Assembly: GCA_900323505.1 (NCBI GenBank)
Contig: OOIN01000048.1
Span: 62,001 to 126,000 of the forward strand
DNA from: Ustilago trichophora
Lineage: Eukaryota; Basidiomycota; Ustilaginomycetes; Ustilaginales; Ustilaginaceae
DNA length: 64,000 bases
Direction of reading: 5' to 3'
Of this stretch, positions 53,576 through 64,000 are shown piece by piece. Made by a program: the position numbers and the translations under genes. Numbering within the stretch: position 1 is the first letter of the stretch; every line of letters begins with the position of its first letter. The notes beneath the pieces were generated by a model. The model searched no databases, had not been told where the DNA came from, and worked only from the letters and a program-made list of their open reading frames with translations.

Positions 53576-54100
53576 GAGCTAAAACCTCATGATGTTATAG
53601 CCTCTTCAGAACAAAGCAGATCAACGAGGAGAAAAGAGCAGAGAGAGGATGGACACTTTTCGTATCAAACTCATCAGTGTGTCACCTTAACGTATCGCAT
53701 TTGTATGGTCACCTTCATTTTAACGTTATCGGACAATTTTCTTGTAGGAATATATCTGTATCCCCCAATATACTGGCTGAGATCAGTACCTCGAGTGACG
53801 AGGTGCATTTGTACGCATTGGGTAGCCACTTTAACCAGCAAGACCAACTTTGCTTCTTGATTCAACTGTGCCCTTCTCAGTTGGGTTGCTCGGCAGTTGT
53901 TGGTCCATGAGGCGGTTTTACACATCTGGTGTTTTGCAAACCCCATTCAGCATCATTTATCACCCGACACACATGACTCAACAGCACATTCTCCCAAACC
54001 CATGTCCTCACCAAAACTTGAAAAACTATGATAAGTTACAAGATTAAATTTTTTCCCCCAAACGCAAGGCCGCAACTTTCAGACATCCTCGCACCCCATC
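53576..54100. other. Shared 3' region of the Kelch gene and the first Zn2Cys6 gene
   Basis: Convergent stops 525 bp apart. AT-richer than its surroundings; nothing further recognised. Confidence 0.5.
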
Positions 54101-57100
54101 TTACTGCTGCGGATAAGCAGGCAACTGCATAGCAGAAGCAATCAAGTTGACCGCTTCCTGATCAATGTCTTCGTTCTGAATCGACAGTGGCCATACGCTC
54201 TGATCGTGCGAGAAGAATTCGGCTATGGCAAACGAGCTCGTATCCAACTGTCCTGGTGTCGGAGGATGATGGTAGCTCGTTGTTAGTGTGCCGAGGCTGG
54301 TGGTGTTTGGATGTGGGTTGTGGAGGGAGTTGCTGTTTCGGCTATGGCCTCGATTGGAGGGTATGATGGATGATGGATGGAGGTGCGAAGCGTTGGGAAC
54401 GGAGAGGGATGTACGGCGACCACTGGAGGGTGAAGAGGCTGGGTAGACGTTGTTTACATAGGTGGTAACGGGAGTACTGGCGGTGTTGGGATAGGGCGTG
54501 TGACCGGATGACTGGTGTGCAACCTGTTGCTGGTTGTTGTTATTAGACTGATCAGCACCACCTTCGAACTGCGACACCGAGATGGGAGCATGAAAACTCG
54601 ACATGGGATCAAACTGATCCATCTGCCAACTGCCCATCAGAGCGTCAATGTCAAACGTCAATCCTGCCGAAATGCCCAATCCGAACGGCGAATCTCCACT
54701 GTGCGTAGAAGCAAACTCGTCCGACCCAGTATTACCGGTCAGAATCCCATTCATACCCTCCATCGACTCGGAAAGCGTCATTGCATCCGCCTTGGGAGTA
54801 GCCTGCAGCGAACGTGCCAGTCTCTTCTTGCTTCGAATCCGAGATTTCGCCCACTTGAGCACCATCTCGATATCCCGGATCGGTGCGCTCTGTGCATCTT
54901 CATCCGAAGCCTGAGGATCAATCTCACCACCATTACCAGCAGCTTCCTGCTCCAACGCACGCAGAGGCCACGAAGCACCAGCCCAGTACTGCTGCAGCTT
55001 TTGCAGGATCCGTTGGCATGCACCCAGGTTGATCTCGGCATACGACTTTGTCGAGACGAGAGCGCTTGTACGGCTCTGCTGTTGTGGACCTGCCCCTCGC
55101 GACGGAGGTCGCGATGGAGCAGGTGTAGTACCGTGCCCCATATTGCGCAGTGCTTCGCGCGCAGCTTCCCTCTCGGCGACAAACGAACGACCGGCAGGCA
55201 AAACCAACTGATCCAGGTAAGGCGACGCGGTAATACAACGATCGTCAAAGGCATCACCAAGCGTGAGAATGTCTGCAATCGTCCTCGAAGCCGCAGCGCT
55301 GGCAGCAGGTGCAAACGACGGCAGAAGCGGTGCCGAATCGCCAGTGAACTTCTTCATCAGAGCAGGTCGATCCAGCAGCCCAATCGTGGACTGGAACAGC
55401 ACGTGCAGATACACGAACCCAGGGCTCTGATTGTGCGCCGCACTCTTCTGGAAAGTCTGCACGTTAAAGTGAAGGTTGGCAGGCAAGTCAGAGTAGCTCT
55501 GTGCCAGTTCGAACCACATGCGTGTAAGGTCGCGCTTGGTGGTTTCTGCCGAGATGGGCGATTCCTCGCGTTCGCGCCGGTTTAGCAGCTCACCCATACG
55601 TCCCCGTAGCATGAGGATGCGCACGACATGGCCGAATACAACCGTCTCATCCTTCATATCGCTGCTTTCGCTCAGCTTGGGCAGCTCAATGTCAATCTCG
55701 CTCTCTCGGATCGAGACCGGTCGTCCGGTTCCAAAAGTGGTGATGCGGTCGAGCCCAATGACTGCCCAGAAGAGCAGTCGCGCCTTCTCTTGGTGCTTCT
55801 CGTTGGGAATGCTCTGGATGCTAACCTCGTGCTGGAGTCCAAGATCCTGAGCCATCCTCAGCGCCATTCCGACATACATCCAGAGACCCGGGTCGCTCCC
55901 TGCTGCAAATTCGGCGTAACTCAGCAAGATGAGCGCCTCAATGACCTCGATGGAAGGAAACGAGAGAAGCGGGATGATCAAGATCTTGGCCATCTCGCTG
56001 AACGGATCACCGGACGACTTGCGTGCCACTTTGCGAAGCTCGGGGCGATTGGAAAAGCGAGCTGCGACGGCGCATACGGCGTTCGCTAGGATTGCAGGCA
56101 TGGATCCGTTTTCGACGCCGTTCTTGAGCTCATCATCCTCCATCCAGGGACACCACGAAGGCTTGAAGTGAGTCAGAAAGAGCGAGACGAGGTGTTCCAG
56201 AATGTCCTTTCTCGGGTATCTTGGGCGATTGATCTCAAAGAGCTCGCGTGTGACCGACGAGGAAGCCTTGTTCTCGAAACGCGGACCAGGGCTCGAGATA
56301 CGCGCAGGATGGGGCGAAAGCACCGAGTCGTCCAACGGCTTGCCCGGCGTGCGTGTGTCGTCATCATCACGAATGGTGAATCCAAAGTTGGTCTGGTTGT
56401 CCGGAGCGTCATTGGACTCTAAAGCTGGCGCCAACTCATCGGTTCCAGGCACTTCCGAGTCTTGCAGAACACCGACCTTGATCTTTCGATAACCAGGCGT
56501 GTTGGCGGTGGTACCAAACCATCGGAAGAAGGGGAGGACGATCTTGGGACGAGACTGGGCAACAGGCACCTCGTCGACCGCCATCTCTTCGTGCTCGGCG
56601 CTTGGTCTGGTGGCGCCGCTGCGCTGCCATCTCTCGATGCCATCGCGAAGCTCGGCTGATACACCGCGACGTGGCGAGCCGATCTCGTTGTGCGATGATC
56701 GATGCTCGACAGGAGGCCGATCTGGTTCTTCAAACTTGTTGACGGATGCCGGGTCGGAAGGATGGCCGTAGTACTCTAGCGACATGGGGTCGACAGGCTG
56801 ACTGGGTTGCCTTCGAGGATGAGGGGCGGAGAACTTGCGTCGCGGATGATACTCGTCGACCGGGGCGGCATTCAATGGCTTTGGCGCGGCAAACATGGTG
56901 GTTGAGCGGCCGGATCTGTTGGAAAAGACACTGCCGTCGCTGGGTGAATGCTGCTGCAAAAAGACGGAAGAAGCGGCTGCAGCTGGGCTGGCGCCTGGAC
57001 CCGATGGGATGGGGACAGGGTGGCCATAGTAGGAAGGGTCGTGCGAGTGGGCAAAGGCTTCGACGGCGGTAGCTTGTGGGTCTGGGATGGTGGGATGGCT

Positions 57101-57895
57101 GAATCTGTGCTTTTGGTAAGCGTGTGCCGAAGGGCCGGATGAGGCAAAGTCTCTGTCGAATGACTCTGCGTGGGTGGATGCTGTCTCGGAACGGCGGCGC
57201 GAAGCGGAGGACGAAGGGATCCTCGAGATCTGAGCATGCGAACCTTTGGGAGGCGAGGCCATGATCGAGGAGGACGAAGCAGAGGTCGACATCTTGATCG
57301 AAGTTGGTGTGACTGGCACTGGCAGAGGCGCGGCGAGATTGGTGGGATTAGCAAAGGAGCGGAAGACAGCCTTGGCCTTCTGCTTACCCGTGGAGGACAA
57401 TGCGGCAGCTTCAGCGGCAGCCTCCTTTTCCTTGAGATCAATCGGTTCACTGTCTTCCTCGGACTTTTTACGTTTTGGAGGTTTGAGCTTGGTGGACTCA
57501 TCGGCGTCTTGTTGCGACTTGCGAGAGGCGGGTTTTGCGCCCTTTTTGGAGGCAATGGTTCTGGCATTGGCGCTGGGAGGACCACAATGGGCGAAACGGG
57601 CGGCTCTGAGGGCGGGAGCAAGGTCGTCGACACGAAAGAGACACTGCTTGCCCGAAGCGAGACAGTTCTGGCAGACGGGAGCGTCGGGCGAGAGAAGGCA
57701 ACGCACTTTTTTGGCGCGACAAGCTTCGCAGGCGCTGACGGGACGAGTGCGCTTTTTGGGCTCAGAAGTTGAGGCCGAGGCGTCGGACTTTCTGGATTTG
57801 GAGGAAGAGGCGGGCTCCTGAGCTGGTGTGGAAGGGCCGGCGGATGCGACGGATGCCAAGGTCTCGGCGGCAGCCATCATGGCTGAGGAAGCCAT
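54101..57895 (-). CDS. Zn2Cys6 fungal transcription factor, intronless
   Basis: The protein has 1264 residues, ATG at 57895. The zinc cluster is at residues 56-85, C-X2-C-X6-C-X8-C-X2-C-X6-C (CEACRAKKVRC...CQNCLASGKQC), preceded by basic KKRTRP. Lys/Ser-rich and Pro/Ser/His-rich regions follow to about 550. The fungal-specific transcription-factor domain starts near residue 557 (YPRKDILEHLVSLFLTHFKP, then FEAIEALILLSYAE-like sequence and LWMYVGMALRMAQDLGL) and runs to about 900. The C-terminus is Gln/Asn/Ser/His-rich, a possible activation region. The LFLTHFKPSWCPW and WMYVGMALRMAQDL motifs are typical of the domain. It should bind CGG-type sites as a dimer in the nucleus. The regulated pathway is unknown. 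The next gene is also a Zn2Cys6 factor on the same strand. Confidence 0.9.
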   Translation of the reverse strand: MASSAMMAAAETLASVASAGPSTPAQEPASSSKSRKSDASASTSEPKKRTRPVSACEACRAKKVRCLLSPDAPVCQNCLASGKQCLFRVDDLAPALRAARFAHCGPPSANARTIASKKGAKPASRKSQQDADESTKLKPPKRKKSEEDSEPIDLKEKEAAAEAAALSSTGKQKAKAVFRSFANPTNLAAPLPVPVTPTSIKMSTSASSSSIMASPPKGSHAQISRIPSSSASRRRSETASTHAESFDRDFASSGPSAHAYQKHRFSHPTIPDPQATAVEAFAHSHDPSYYGHPVPIPSGPGASPAAAASSVFLQQHSPSDGSVFSNRSGRSTTMFAAPKPLNAAPVDEYHPRRKFSAPHPRRQPSQPVDPMSLEYYGHPSDPASVNKFEEPDRPPVEHRSSHNEIGSPRRGVSAELRDGIERWQRSGATRPSAEHEEMAVDEVPVAQSRPKIVLPFFRWFGTTANTPGYRKIKVGVLQDSEVPGTDELAPALESNDAPDNQTNFGFTIRDDDDTRTPGKPLDDSVLSPHPARISSPGPRFENKASSSVTRELFEINRPRYPRKDILEHLVSLFLTHFKPSWCPWMEDDELKNGVENGSMPAILANAVCAVAARFSNRPELRKVARKSSGDPFSEMAKILIIPLLSFPSIEVIEALILLSYAEFAAGSDPGLWMYVGMALRMAQDLGLQHEVSIQSIPNEKHQEKARLLFWAVIGLDRITTFGTGRPVSIRESEIDIELPKLSESSDMKDETVVFGHVVRILMLRGRMGELLNRREREESPISAETTKRDLTRMWFELAQSYSDLPANLHFNVQTFQKSAAHNQSPGFVYLHVLFQSTIGLLDRPALMKKFTGDSAPLLPSFAPAASAAASRTIADILTLGDAFDDRCITASPYLDQLVLPAGRSFVAEREAAREALRNMGHGTTPAPSRPPSRGAGPQQQSRTSALVSTKSYAEINLGACQRILQKLQQYWAGASWPLRALEQEAAGNGGEIDPQASDEDAQSAPIRDIEMVLKWAKSRIRSKKRLARSLQATPKADAMTLSESMEGMNGILTGNTGSDEFASTHSGDSPFGLGISAGLTFDIDALMGSWQMDQFDPMSSFHAPISVSQFEGGADQSNNNNQQQVAHQSSGHTPYPNTASTPVTTYVNNVYPASSPSSGRRTSLSVPNASHLHPSSIIPSNRGHSRNSNSLHNPHPNTTSLGTLTTSYHHPPTPGQLDTSSFAIAEFFSHDQSVWPLSIQNEDIDQEAVNLIASAMQLPAYPQQ

Positions 57896-59335
57896 GGTGG
57901 GAGGCGATCTGGGAGGGTTGGATTATGGTATCTGAGGATGACAAACTTGTACGGAGAAGTGGGGCGCAGCGGTTGTGACGCTTTACAGATTCATTGCTGG
58001 GAGGTTGTGATGGAATCGACGAGGATGAGGAGCTTGGGCTGGAGCACGGCACAACAGCCGAAAAGGGTGGATGAAGAGAGCCAAAGATGGAACTGAAGCG
58101 CTTAAGTAGATGCGTTGTGTGCGTATTCGAGAGGCAGCAGCAATACGGATCGAGCTGTTTTTGATTGTGATGGGTGCGAGATGAGGTGGGAGTGCTCTCG
58201 TCTTGGCGTTTTGGGCGGTCAAGTGTTGAGTTGGACAAATGTTGATGACGAGGCTACTGTGCGTCGGTTCTTGGCATGCGGCGGTTGAGATGAGCTTGGT
58301 TGCAGAATTCCAAAGGGGGCGGGTGGGTCTGTGGGAGAATGACCAAAGAGAATACGGATATATCGGAGGTGGAACCAGAAAGAGGGATGGGTCAGGAAAT
58401 GAAAGGAGAGGAGAAGAGAGGATGTCGCGTGGATGTCTGGAGTCGAGTTTGGATTGGTGATGAAGGGCGGATTGGCAACGGCGATGACCGGATATCGTTT
58501 GGGATGTGAGTAGGAGGTAGGCAAACGTGGGCAGAAAGGAGGGTATGGTGGTGGGTGGCGAGGAGAAGGAGGAGGAGAAGCGTCGAAAGGGATGCGGCTG
58601 TCCAATTGACGGCAAAGCGAAAGCGGTGGGCCGAAATGCATAAAAGCAGAGAAAGAGAGAGAGAGAGAGGCAGGCGAGGTAGAGCGGGTCCACACTTACC
58701 CTCTCTCTTTCTCTCCGTCGCATAAATAATTAAAATTTAAAATTGAAATTGATTCAAGTGCGATGTGCGATGGACACCGAAGGCTGATCCTTCCATCTCA
58801 TTCAACCAACCAAAAGTCAACGACGAGCAGCCTTGACAAGAGAATCTCGAGGCGACGACCATGCGCTCGGTTTGAATGCATCCGGCAAGCAGCTGCAGCA
58901 CTGTCCTTTTTCCATACATATTTTTGTCCTTCAATCTCCCCCGCCCTCCCCACAAACGTCCAACAAGGGACACTCGGCTAGTCAACCATAACCTTGTTTT
59001 TTTTTGTTTTTTTTTTCCTCTCCCTTTGGTCGCAATGGTTCGCCACACCCAATCCGATGATCGACATTCGCCATTTGTTTGCGCTGCCATCTCATTGATG
59101 TCAACAACATCACAAAGGGATGTAGAGAAATTGGAATGCTCCCACTTTGCGATGACTCGAAGCTGCTCTTTCAATGCTGGGAAGCGCAAGGGGAGCAAGG
59201 ATGAGTAGTCTGGGAAAGAAAAAGAAAAAGACGAGAGATTTCCGAAACTTCACATCCCGCCTCTGCCTAAAATGCAAGTGCGAGATACTGTACTGTAGAA
59301 CTGCCTTGCACCCTATCCAAAAAGCTCCAAAAAAA

Positions 59336-59376
<41 letters not shown>

Positions 59377-59867
59377 AAGAAAAGAGAGATTCCCGATGTC
59401 AACTTCAGCCACGGTCAGACTGCGCAACCTCTCCGCACACACATCCTCGACACGCTTTTCACCAAAACGCTCGCTCCTCTTTTTCTCAGAGTTCGCCCGT
59501 TCAACAACATCCCGAATCCACATTGTCTTGGTCACTAACTCTCGCTTCAATGCCACGCTAACAACCACCACCTCCAAAATTGTCACCCGCCAACTCTCCG
59601 GGCCCCGCACACGCCGTCCCGCCGTCCCGCTGCCACAAACACCCCGACCCGTACACTACATAGCCGCCAACGCTAACACATCTGCTCTTCTCTTTTCTTT
59701 GCTAAGACCGAAAATGTAGCTAATCAAAATTCCCCCAGAGTCCATCTTACAGTGTATGGCCGAGTTCTAGCAGTAAAGTTATGCCAACCAGCGCAACTTC
59801 AGATTTAGTACTTCTTGATTTCGCTGCATGAGCTCCTGTGAGAGATACATCCGAGCGTAACAATGTC
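57896..59867. other. Intergenic region, 1.97 kb, between the two Zn2Cys6 genes
   Basis: Includes the promoter and leader of the first factor (GA-rich on plus near 58655-58672) and the 3' flank of the second. It also holds a TACTGTACTGTAG motif (59286-59298) and a 38-bp poly(A) tract. No gene is supported. Confidence 0.5.
59337..59374. repeat. Poly(A)38 tract
   Basis: 38 uninterrupted A residues, then GAAAGAAAAGAGAG. No target duplication or retroelement sequence was recognised beside it. Confidence 0.95.
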
Positions 59868-62800
59868 TTAAACATCGTCCTCGTCTTCCTCCTCCTCATC
59901 AACTTCGTATTCACCGTCGACATCGTCCCCTTCCTCCTCAGATTCCTCTTCCTCGGATAGAGATGTGACCTTGGCGCAGAAGCCAGGTTCATTGCAAGCC
60001 CGTTCTCTCTTTCTCGTCCTCCGAATCCCAGCAGGTGCGTCAACATGCACGTCGTCAGTCAGAGGCTCAATTCGTTGGATCGACGCCAATGCTTCCGCTG
60101 CAGGCATAATCGAGCTGAGTGCATCTAGAGACGCATGTATCGTTTGCGCATCAACACTGGTCATCCTCGTCTCGGATCTCACCATCACCGTCGTCGATTC
60201 ATAGCTCAGTATGTCGCTACTACCCGACGCCTGTGCACTTGCCACATCACCGCTCCTCACCACCTCGGTTGACACTGACGACACCTGTCGCGACAGTTGA
60301 GTCTCGAACCGTGCTCTCTTGATCCGAGGCTCAAGAATGGCAGCCTCGCAAGTATTCCCGGATGGCGTCGAGTCGTCGCGCACCGGCTGAGGGTGAATCC
60401 AGGCTCGTTGTTCCTGCGTCGTGTAGGCTCCAAATCCTTGCCGGTCCGGCTCGATCGTGTAAGGTGTGTAAGTCGGCATCGCAGACGTGAGTCTGCCGTC
60501 ACTACAGCCGTGCATGGCTCGCAAGCTGCCACCTCCCCAGTCGTACGGATGCATAGGCTCCACTATGCCTTGACCGAATTGACGCGGTCGACCATTGAGC
60601 GCGGCAGGAGCTGTCGGATACTCCATTGCCGCCGAAACCATCATCTCCGTGGCAAGCAAGTTCAGTGGTTCCCAATTCCTCGATGTTCGAGCTTGGTTGC
60701 CAAAGCGATCGTCCGAACACAAGGGAGTTTGCGAGTTTGTAGTGTCGATCATTTCGCCCGTGTCATCGGGGCCATGCCGTCCCATCTGGATTGGGCCCGG
60801 ACCGTATCCCAGACGCCCTGGCGGTGGCTGAGCTGCGTGCTGATTCGAGTAAAGCGGTAGATGATAGGATACATGGAACGCGTCACCATATGGCGCTGCG
60901 ACAAAAGTCGAAGGTGGCGTTGGCGGCGAATCTTGTGTCGAGGGCATCATCGCAGCGTCAGTCGCACAATGCAGGACAACCATTCCAGTTGGGACCACGG
61001 CCTGCGTTGTCTCTCCAGATGTCGCCTGCGCAGGCTCCAACGACCTCTTTGAGATCTCGAGGGCAAACGACACGTCTGGTAGAATACCAAGCCCTTCGAG
61101 TTGTTTGTGCAGGTGGCCCAAGAGCCACGAAATGTAATTGGCCCTCCTTCCTCCCTTGGGAATGTTGTCGAAACAATCGATCAGGGTGCATAGGATGCCC
61201 ATAATTTCGCCCATCTTGTGTCTGACGACTTGTTTGGCCTCGTTTGTCAAGCTGAGCCGGTAACGACCTTCAATTTGAGTGTCGCGATTTCCGCCAGGAT
61301 CTGTGCACGCCAACAGGCATTCAAAGAGGTAGGCGACCGTCTCGATCATGGTCAGTGCAACGAGACATTCGTTCATGCCTTCCTCCATACTCGCTCTGCT
61401 CGAGCACGAGTGGCTCGACATGGTACCGTCACCTGTGCTCGAAGGACTACCGAATGGACCTCGAAGGTGGAGTGCGACGCACGCGCAGGCACTTATCATG
61501 TTCTTGGCCCTTTGTTGACCAATTCTGACGGTAGACTCCCTTGAAGAGAAGCAGGCCAGAAGCGCGCTGAAAGAGACCACCGAGGCAGAGATTGTTTCGG
61601 CAGTCAGATCCGACTCAGAGCCTCCAGCCTGAGCCAAGATCTCCGAGACTTTGTTGTCCAATGCTCTCTCAATCGCAGCCGGCGAGGTCCACTGGGCATC
61701 GCCTATCTTCGCATCACCGTGGCTTGCGACAAGACTGGGAAGAACTCGCTCAATACGACACAGAAGCGCCCAAGACCTTGCGTAGCCTTCTGACCCGGAA
61801 ATCCTGCCCATACTTTGATCGAGAGCCCCGATCAAAGAGGATTGCGTCTTGGCCCTGACATGCTCTGCTGTCGAGAAAGGATTGAGCGGGTGTTGCAATG
61901 GCATGGGTCCATGGCGCTGATCGAGCCAGAGCACGACGAGTTGCGAGACAATGTGCATGTTGCCAAGCTCCTCGTCGACAACCAAGCGCTTGTCAATACC
62001 ATTCACTGAGCAATCATACGAATCCTCCTTCTCCCTTAGATACCTGATTTTGAGGATCAGGCCTCGAATAAATATCCACCATGTTGATGCTCGTCTATGC
62101 AAATGAAAACGATGAGGTCGAATTGTCAGCTCATCATCGTCTGACGACGTCGAATCGCTTCCTTTGTGATACTTACCTGACCAGGCCTAGTGCAAGTTCG
62201 TGCCAAGCCAAGAGCATCATAGCTTGCACGCAGGCTTGGACACCAGCTGACTTGAGTCCGCCCAGCTTGGTTTTGTAGAGTGCGTTGGTGGTCCTCCTAA
62301 TGAGGCCATCGAGGTCCGGCAGCCCGTAGGGCTTGGTATCTGTGCCATGCGGATGAATCGAGACTCTTTCCTTGAGCGCATGTCCGGCAATAAGGATAGC
62401 ATCGTATAGCATTTTGTTGTGCTCTTTGTCGTCAACGCTCGCGAGGAAAAGCTGTACAAAGGGACAAGCAGACAGAGAGAGCAATCGTGGAGTCAGGAAT
62501 ACGTTCATCGTCGCCATGAAAGTCTCGATGGCAATCTCTACGTACAGTTCGAGATACGATTGCGGAAAGGAAAGGGTGGCTGGCAAAGGCCAGATTATGC
62601 AGCTCTACATGTCGAAGAAGCTCGGCTTCGCTGTATTTACTTTGCGACGCTTGAGCATGGCTGTCATGTAGAAGACGAGCCGCGGTAGGTATCACAAAAA
62701 GGCAAGCGATGATTAGTCACCCCTCTGCGCGCCGCTGACGTGGTTGTATACTGCTTACCTGGCGAAGTCGTCAAGGAGATAGCCGTGATAGGGAGACATG

Positions 62801-63790
62801 GTGGCCCTTGGCACTTGGAGGCGGTTTCCAAAGGGTAGAGATTCGACAGCCTGAAGTGCGCGTGCCATCGAGTGCCGCATGATCAGCCTTTTGTCCTGCA
62901 TCTTCGTGTGATAGTTCTGAGTTGCAGCTCTACTTACGAGGGAGTCGACGGTCATCGTCAAGATGTGAGAAAGCCCATGCTGGTACTGCAGATGTCAGGA
63001 GTTCCGCACGTCAAGATTCGTATCATAGTTCCAAGCGCGGTGATTCGGGCGACTGTCCAGAACAGGAGGAGAACTCACATCGATGGTAGCTGCATACTGC
63101 TGGCCTTGGACCGTCGACGCGGCGCTGTCAAACGACCAGCAAGCCTGATTCGCAACCCAGAGGTTCTAAAGTACAGGAAGAAAGGTCGGCAACGCATCAG
63201 AAAAAGATACACCGTCACGCTTGTGTCGTCAAGCAAACTTACACTGTAGCATGATCTGAGCTCGTCAAGCAGAGTGACGTTGCGAGAGGTATCAGGGAGA
63301 TGCATATCCCCAGCTGCAAAGTTGTCTGCAAGGGACGTCACCGCTGGCTCTCCCTTGACAATGATCGATCCACTTTGGTAAATACCTATTGGGGCCGGGG
63401 CGCAGGCAGAGTTGTAAGCCGTTTAGTTAAGCGAGGTCTGCAGGCCGAAGATGGCGAAGGCATTTATGACTTACAAGGCTTATTCTTCTCCTTGCAATTG
63501 TTGCACCAGGGCTTGTGCCCCGAACATCTGCACACCATCCAGCAATCAAACGATGCGGTCCATCAGTCAGCTGAATGGCTCGACAAGAAAGGCTCATAAT
63601 GGCACCTCAGCCATTGATTGCTCTGGTGGACTTACTTCATCTTTCTTCCGCGGCTGGAGGGAATCGAGACAAGACACAGGACGGTCAGCACGCGTCGTCG
63701 AGATCTTTGCAGATTGTAAAGGGTCCGAGGTACACACCAGAAGTTGCATGAGCGTCTTCCATCTGCTCCGTTGTTTCTCGGGCTTGACAT
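59868..63790 (-). CDS. Zn2Cys6 fungal transcription factor, nine exons (reconstructed)
   Basis: Exons on the minus strand: 63790-63738, 63653-63636, 63527-63475, 63385-63243, 63165-63079, 62985-62759, 62660-62546, 62451-62177 and 62094-59868. All introns are GT-AG, mostly with GTAAGT, GTGAGT or GTACGT donors. The joined frame is 3198 nt, 1065 residues, without internal stops. The first three exons plus the first two bases of exon 4 give a perfect zinc cluster, C-X2-C-X6-C-X6-C-X2-C-X6-C (CNFCRGRKMKC, then CNNCKEKNKPC). Residues about 160-400 look like the fungal transcription-factor domain, including AEAELLRHVE-like helices and ALILLAWHE-like sequence (MMLLAWHELALG). The C-terminal third is Ser/Thr/Pro/Gly-rich and ends in a long Glu/Asp run. 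Nuclear DNA-binding regulator; target pathway unknown. The GTAAGT at 62937 inside exon 6 stays in frame if not spliced and was left unspliced. Confidence 0.82.
63636..63653 (-). other. 18-nt microexon (exon 2 of the second Zn2Cys6 gene)
   Basis: Bounded by CCTCCAG before and GTAAGT after. It codes the last base of one Cys codon, then Arg-Gly-Arg-Lys-Met and two bases of a Lys codon. Skipping it keeps the frame but removes six residues between zinc-ligand cysteines, which would break the cluster spacing. Confidence 0.7.
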
Positions 63791-64000
63791 GTCGAAGGAA
63801 ACAGTAAAAGCGGCGGCGGTAAAGTCGTGTCTTTGCCTGTGGCAAGGTTGGTGCTCTGGAGCTGGAGTCAGCAGAGGTGCTGTGTTGTGTCGAAGGTGAT
63901 GCTGAGTGCTATTCCAGGAAGGCGTGATGGAGAAGATGACGACGGGGAAAGATCAGAACAAGTTGGTGGACCTAAATATGGCATATTTGATACCAAGTAG
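63791..64000. other. Upstream flank of the second Zn2Cys6 gene
   Basis: 210 bp before the proposed ATG; an AT-rich CTAAATATGGCATATTTGATA near 63971 could belong to the promoter. No other gene is seen to the window edge. Confidence 0.4.

Noticed and set aside
59337..59374. Poly(A)38 as the tail of a retroposed element
   Set aside because: No target-site duplication, upstream element body or ORF recognised; treated as simple repeat.
62173..62586. Continuous 137-codon frame as a single exon
   Set aside because: It has an in-frame stop just upstream and does not join to the 5' exons; splicing at 62545 (GTACGT) and 62452 (TACAG) joins both sides in frame.

Overview
The window is nuclear DNA of a filamentous basidiomycete, most probably a smut fungus of the Ustilaginaceae (Ustilago/Sporisorium relatives); the species cannot be fixed from sequence alone. 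The reasons are long, mostly intronless genes of about 50-58 % G+C, short introns with GTAAGT-type donors where introns occur, glutamine-rich or Ser/Pro-rich regulators, fungal-only families (Zn2Cys6 activators, tricalbin, CBP3, ADP1), a GH45 endoglucanase like smut egl1, and intergenic DNA full of microsatellites and poly(A/T) tracts. Eighteen protein-coding genes are supported. No rRNA, canonical tRNA, CRISPR array or transposase gene was seen.

Left third (1-22 kb): a DUF2985 membrane protein cut by the window edge; a 473-bp element with terminal inverted repeats and a tRNA-like core; ITC1 (ISW2 remodeller accessory subunit); a PP2C phosphatase with a mitochondrial presequence, divergent from CBP3 (complex III assembly) across a shared 660-bp promoter region; a tricalbin (ER-plasma membrane tether); a secreted GH45 endoglucanase; and a secreted protein of unknown family. 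The last two lie side by side on the minus strand.

Middle (22-44 kb): an Arg/Pro/Gly-rich disordered protein; a PhoD-like metallophosphatase; a large polyglutamine ARID protein of the SWI/SNF complex (SWI1-like, one intron); 4.4 kb of low-complexity non-coding DNA; an ADP1-type ABCG transporter; a 68-residue spliced hydrophilic protein; and EBP2 (60S ribosome biogenesis).

Right third (44-64 kb): a TKL-type kinase with a C-terminal C1-like finger; 3.5 kb of non-coding DNA; a Kelch-ectodomain single-pass membrane protein; and two adjacent Zn2Cys6 transcription factors. The second factor is reconstructed here as nine exons. Its zinc cluster is assembled from four exons, one of them only 18 nt long.

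The genes do not form one pathway. Loose themes are chromatin and transcription (ITC1, SWI1-like, two Zn2Cys6 factors), mitochondria (PP2C, CBP3), membrane contact and transport (tricalbin, ADP1, DUF2985), and surface or secreted proteins (GH45, the unknown secreted protein, the Kelch receptor-like protein). No gene cluster of an obviously new system was found. The most unusual items are the TIR element with the tRNA-like core, the microexon zinc-cluster gene, a recurrent intergenic TACTGTACAGTA-type palindrome and the unknown secreted protein.
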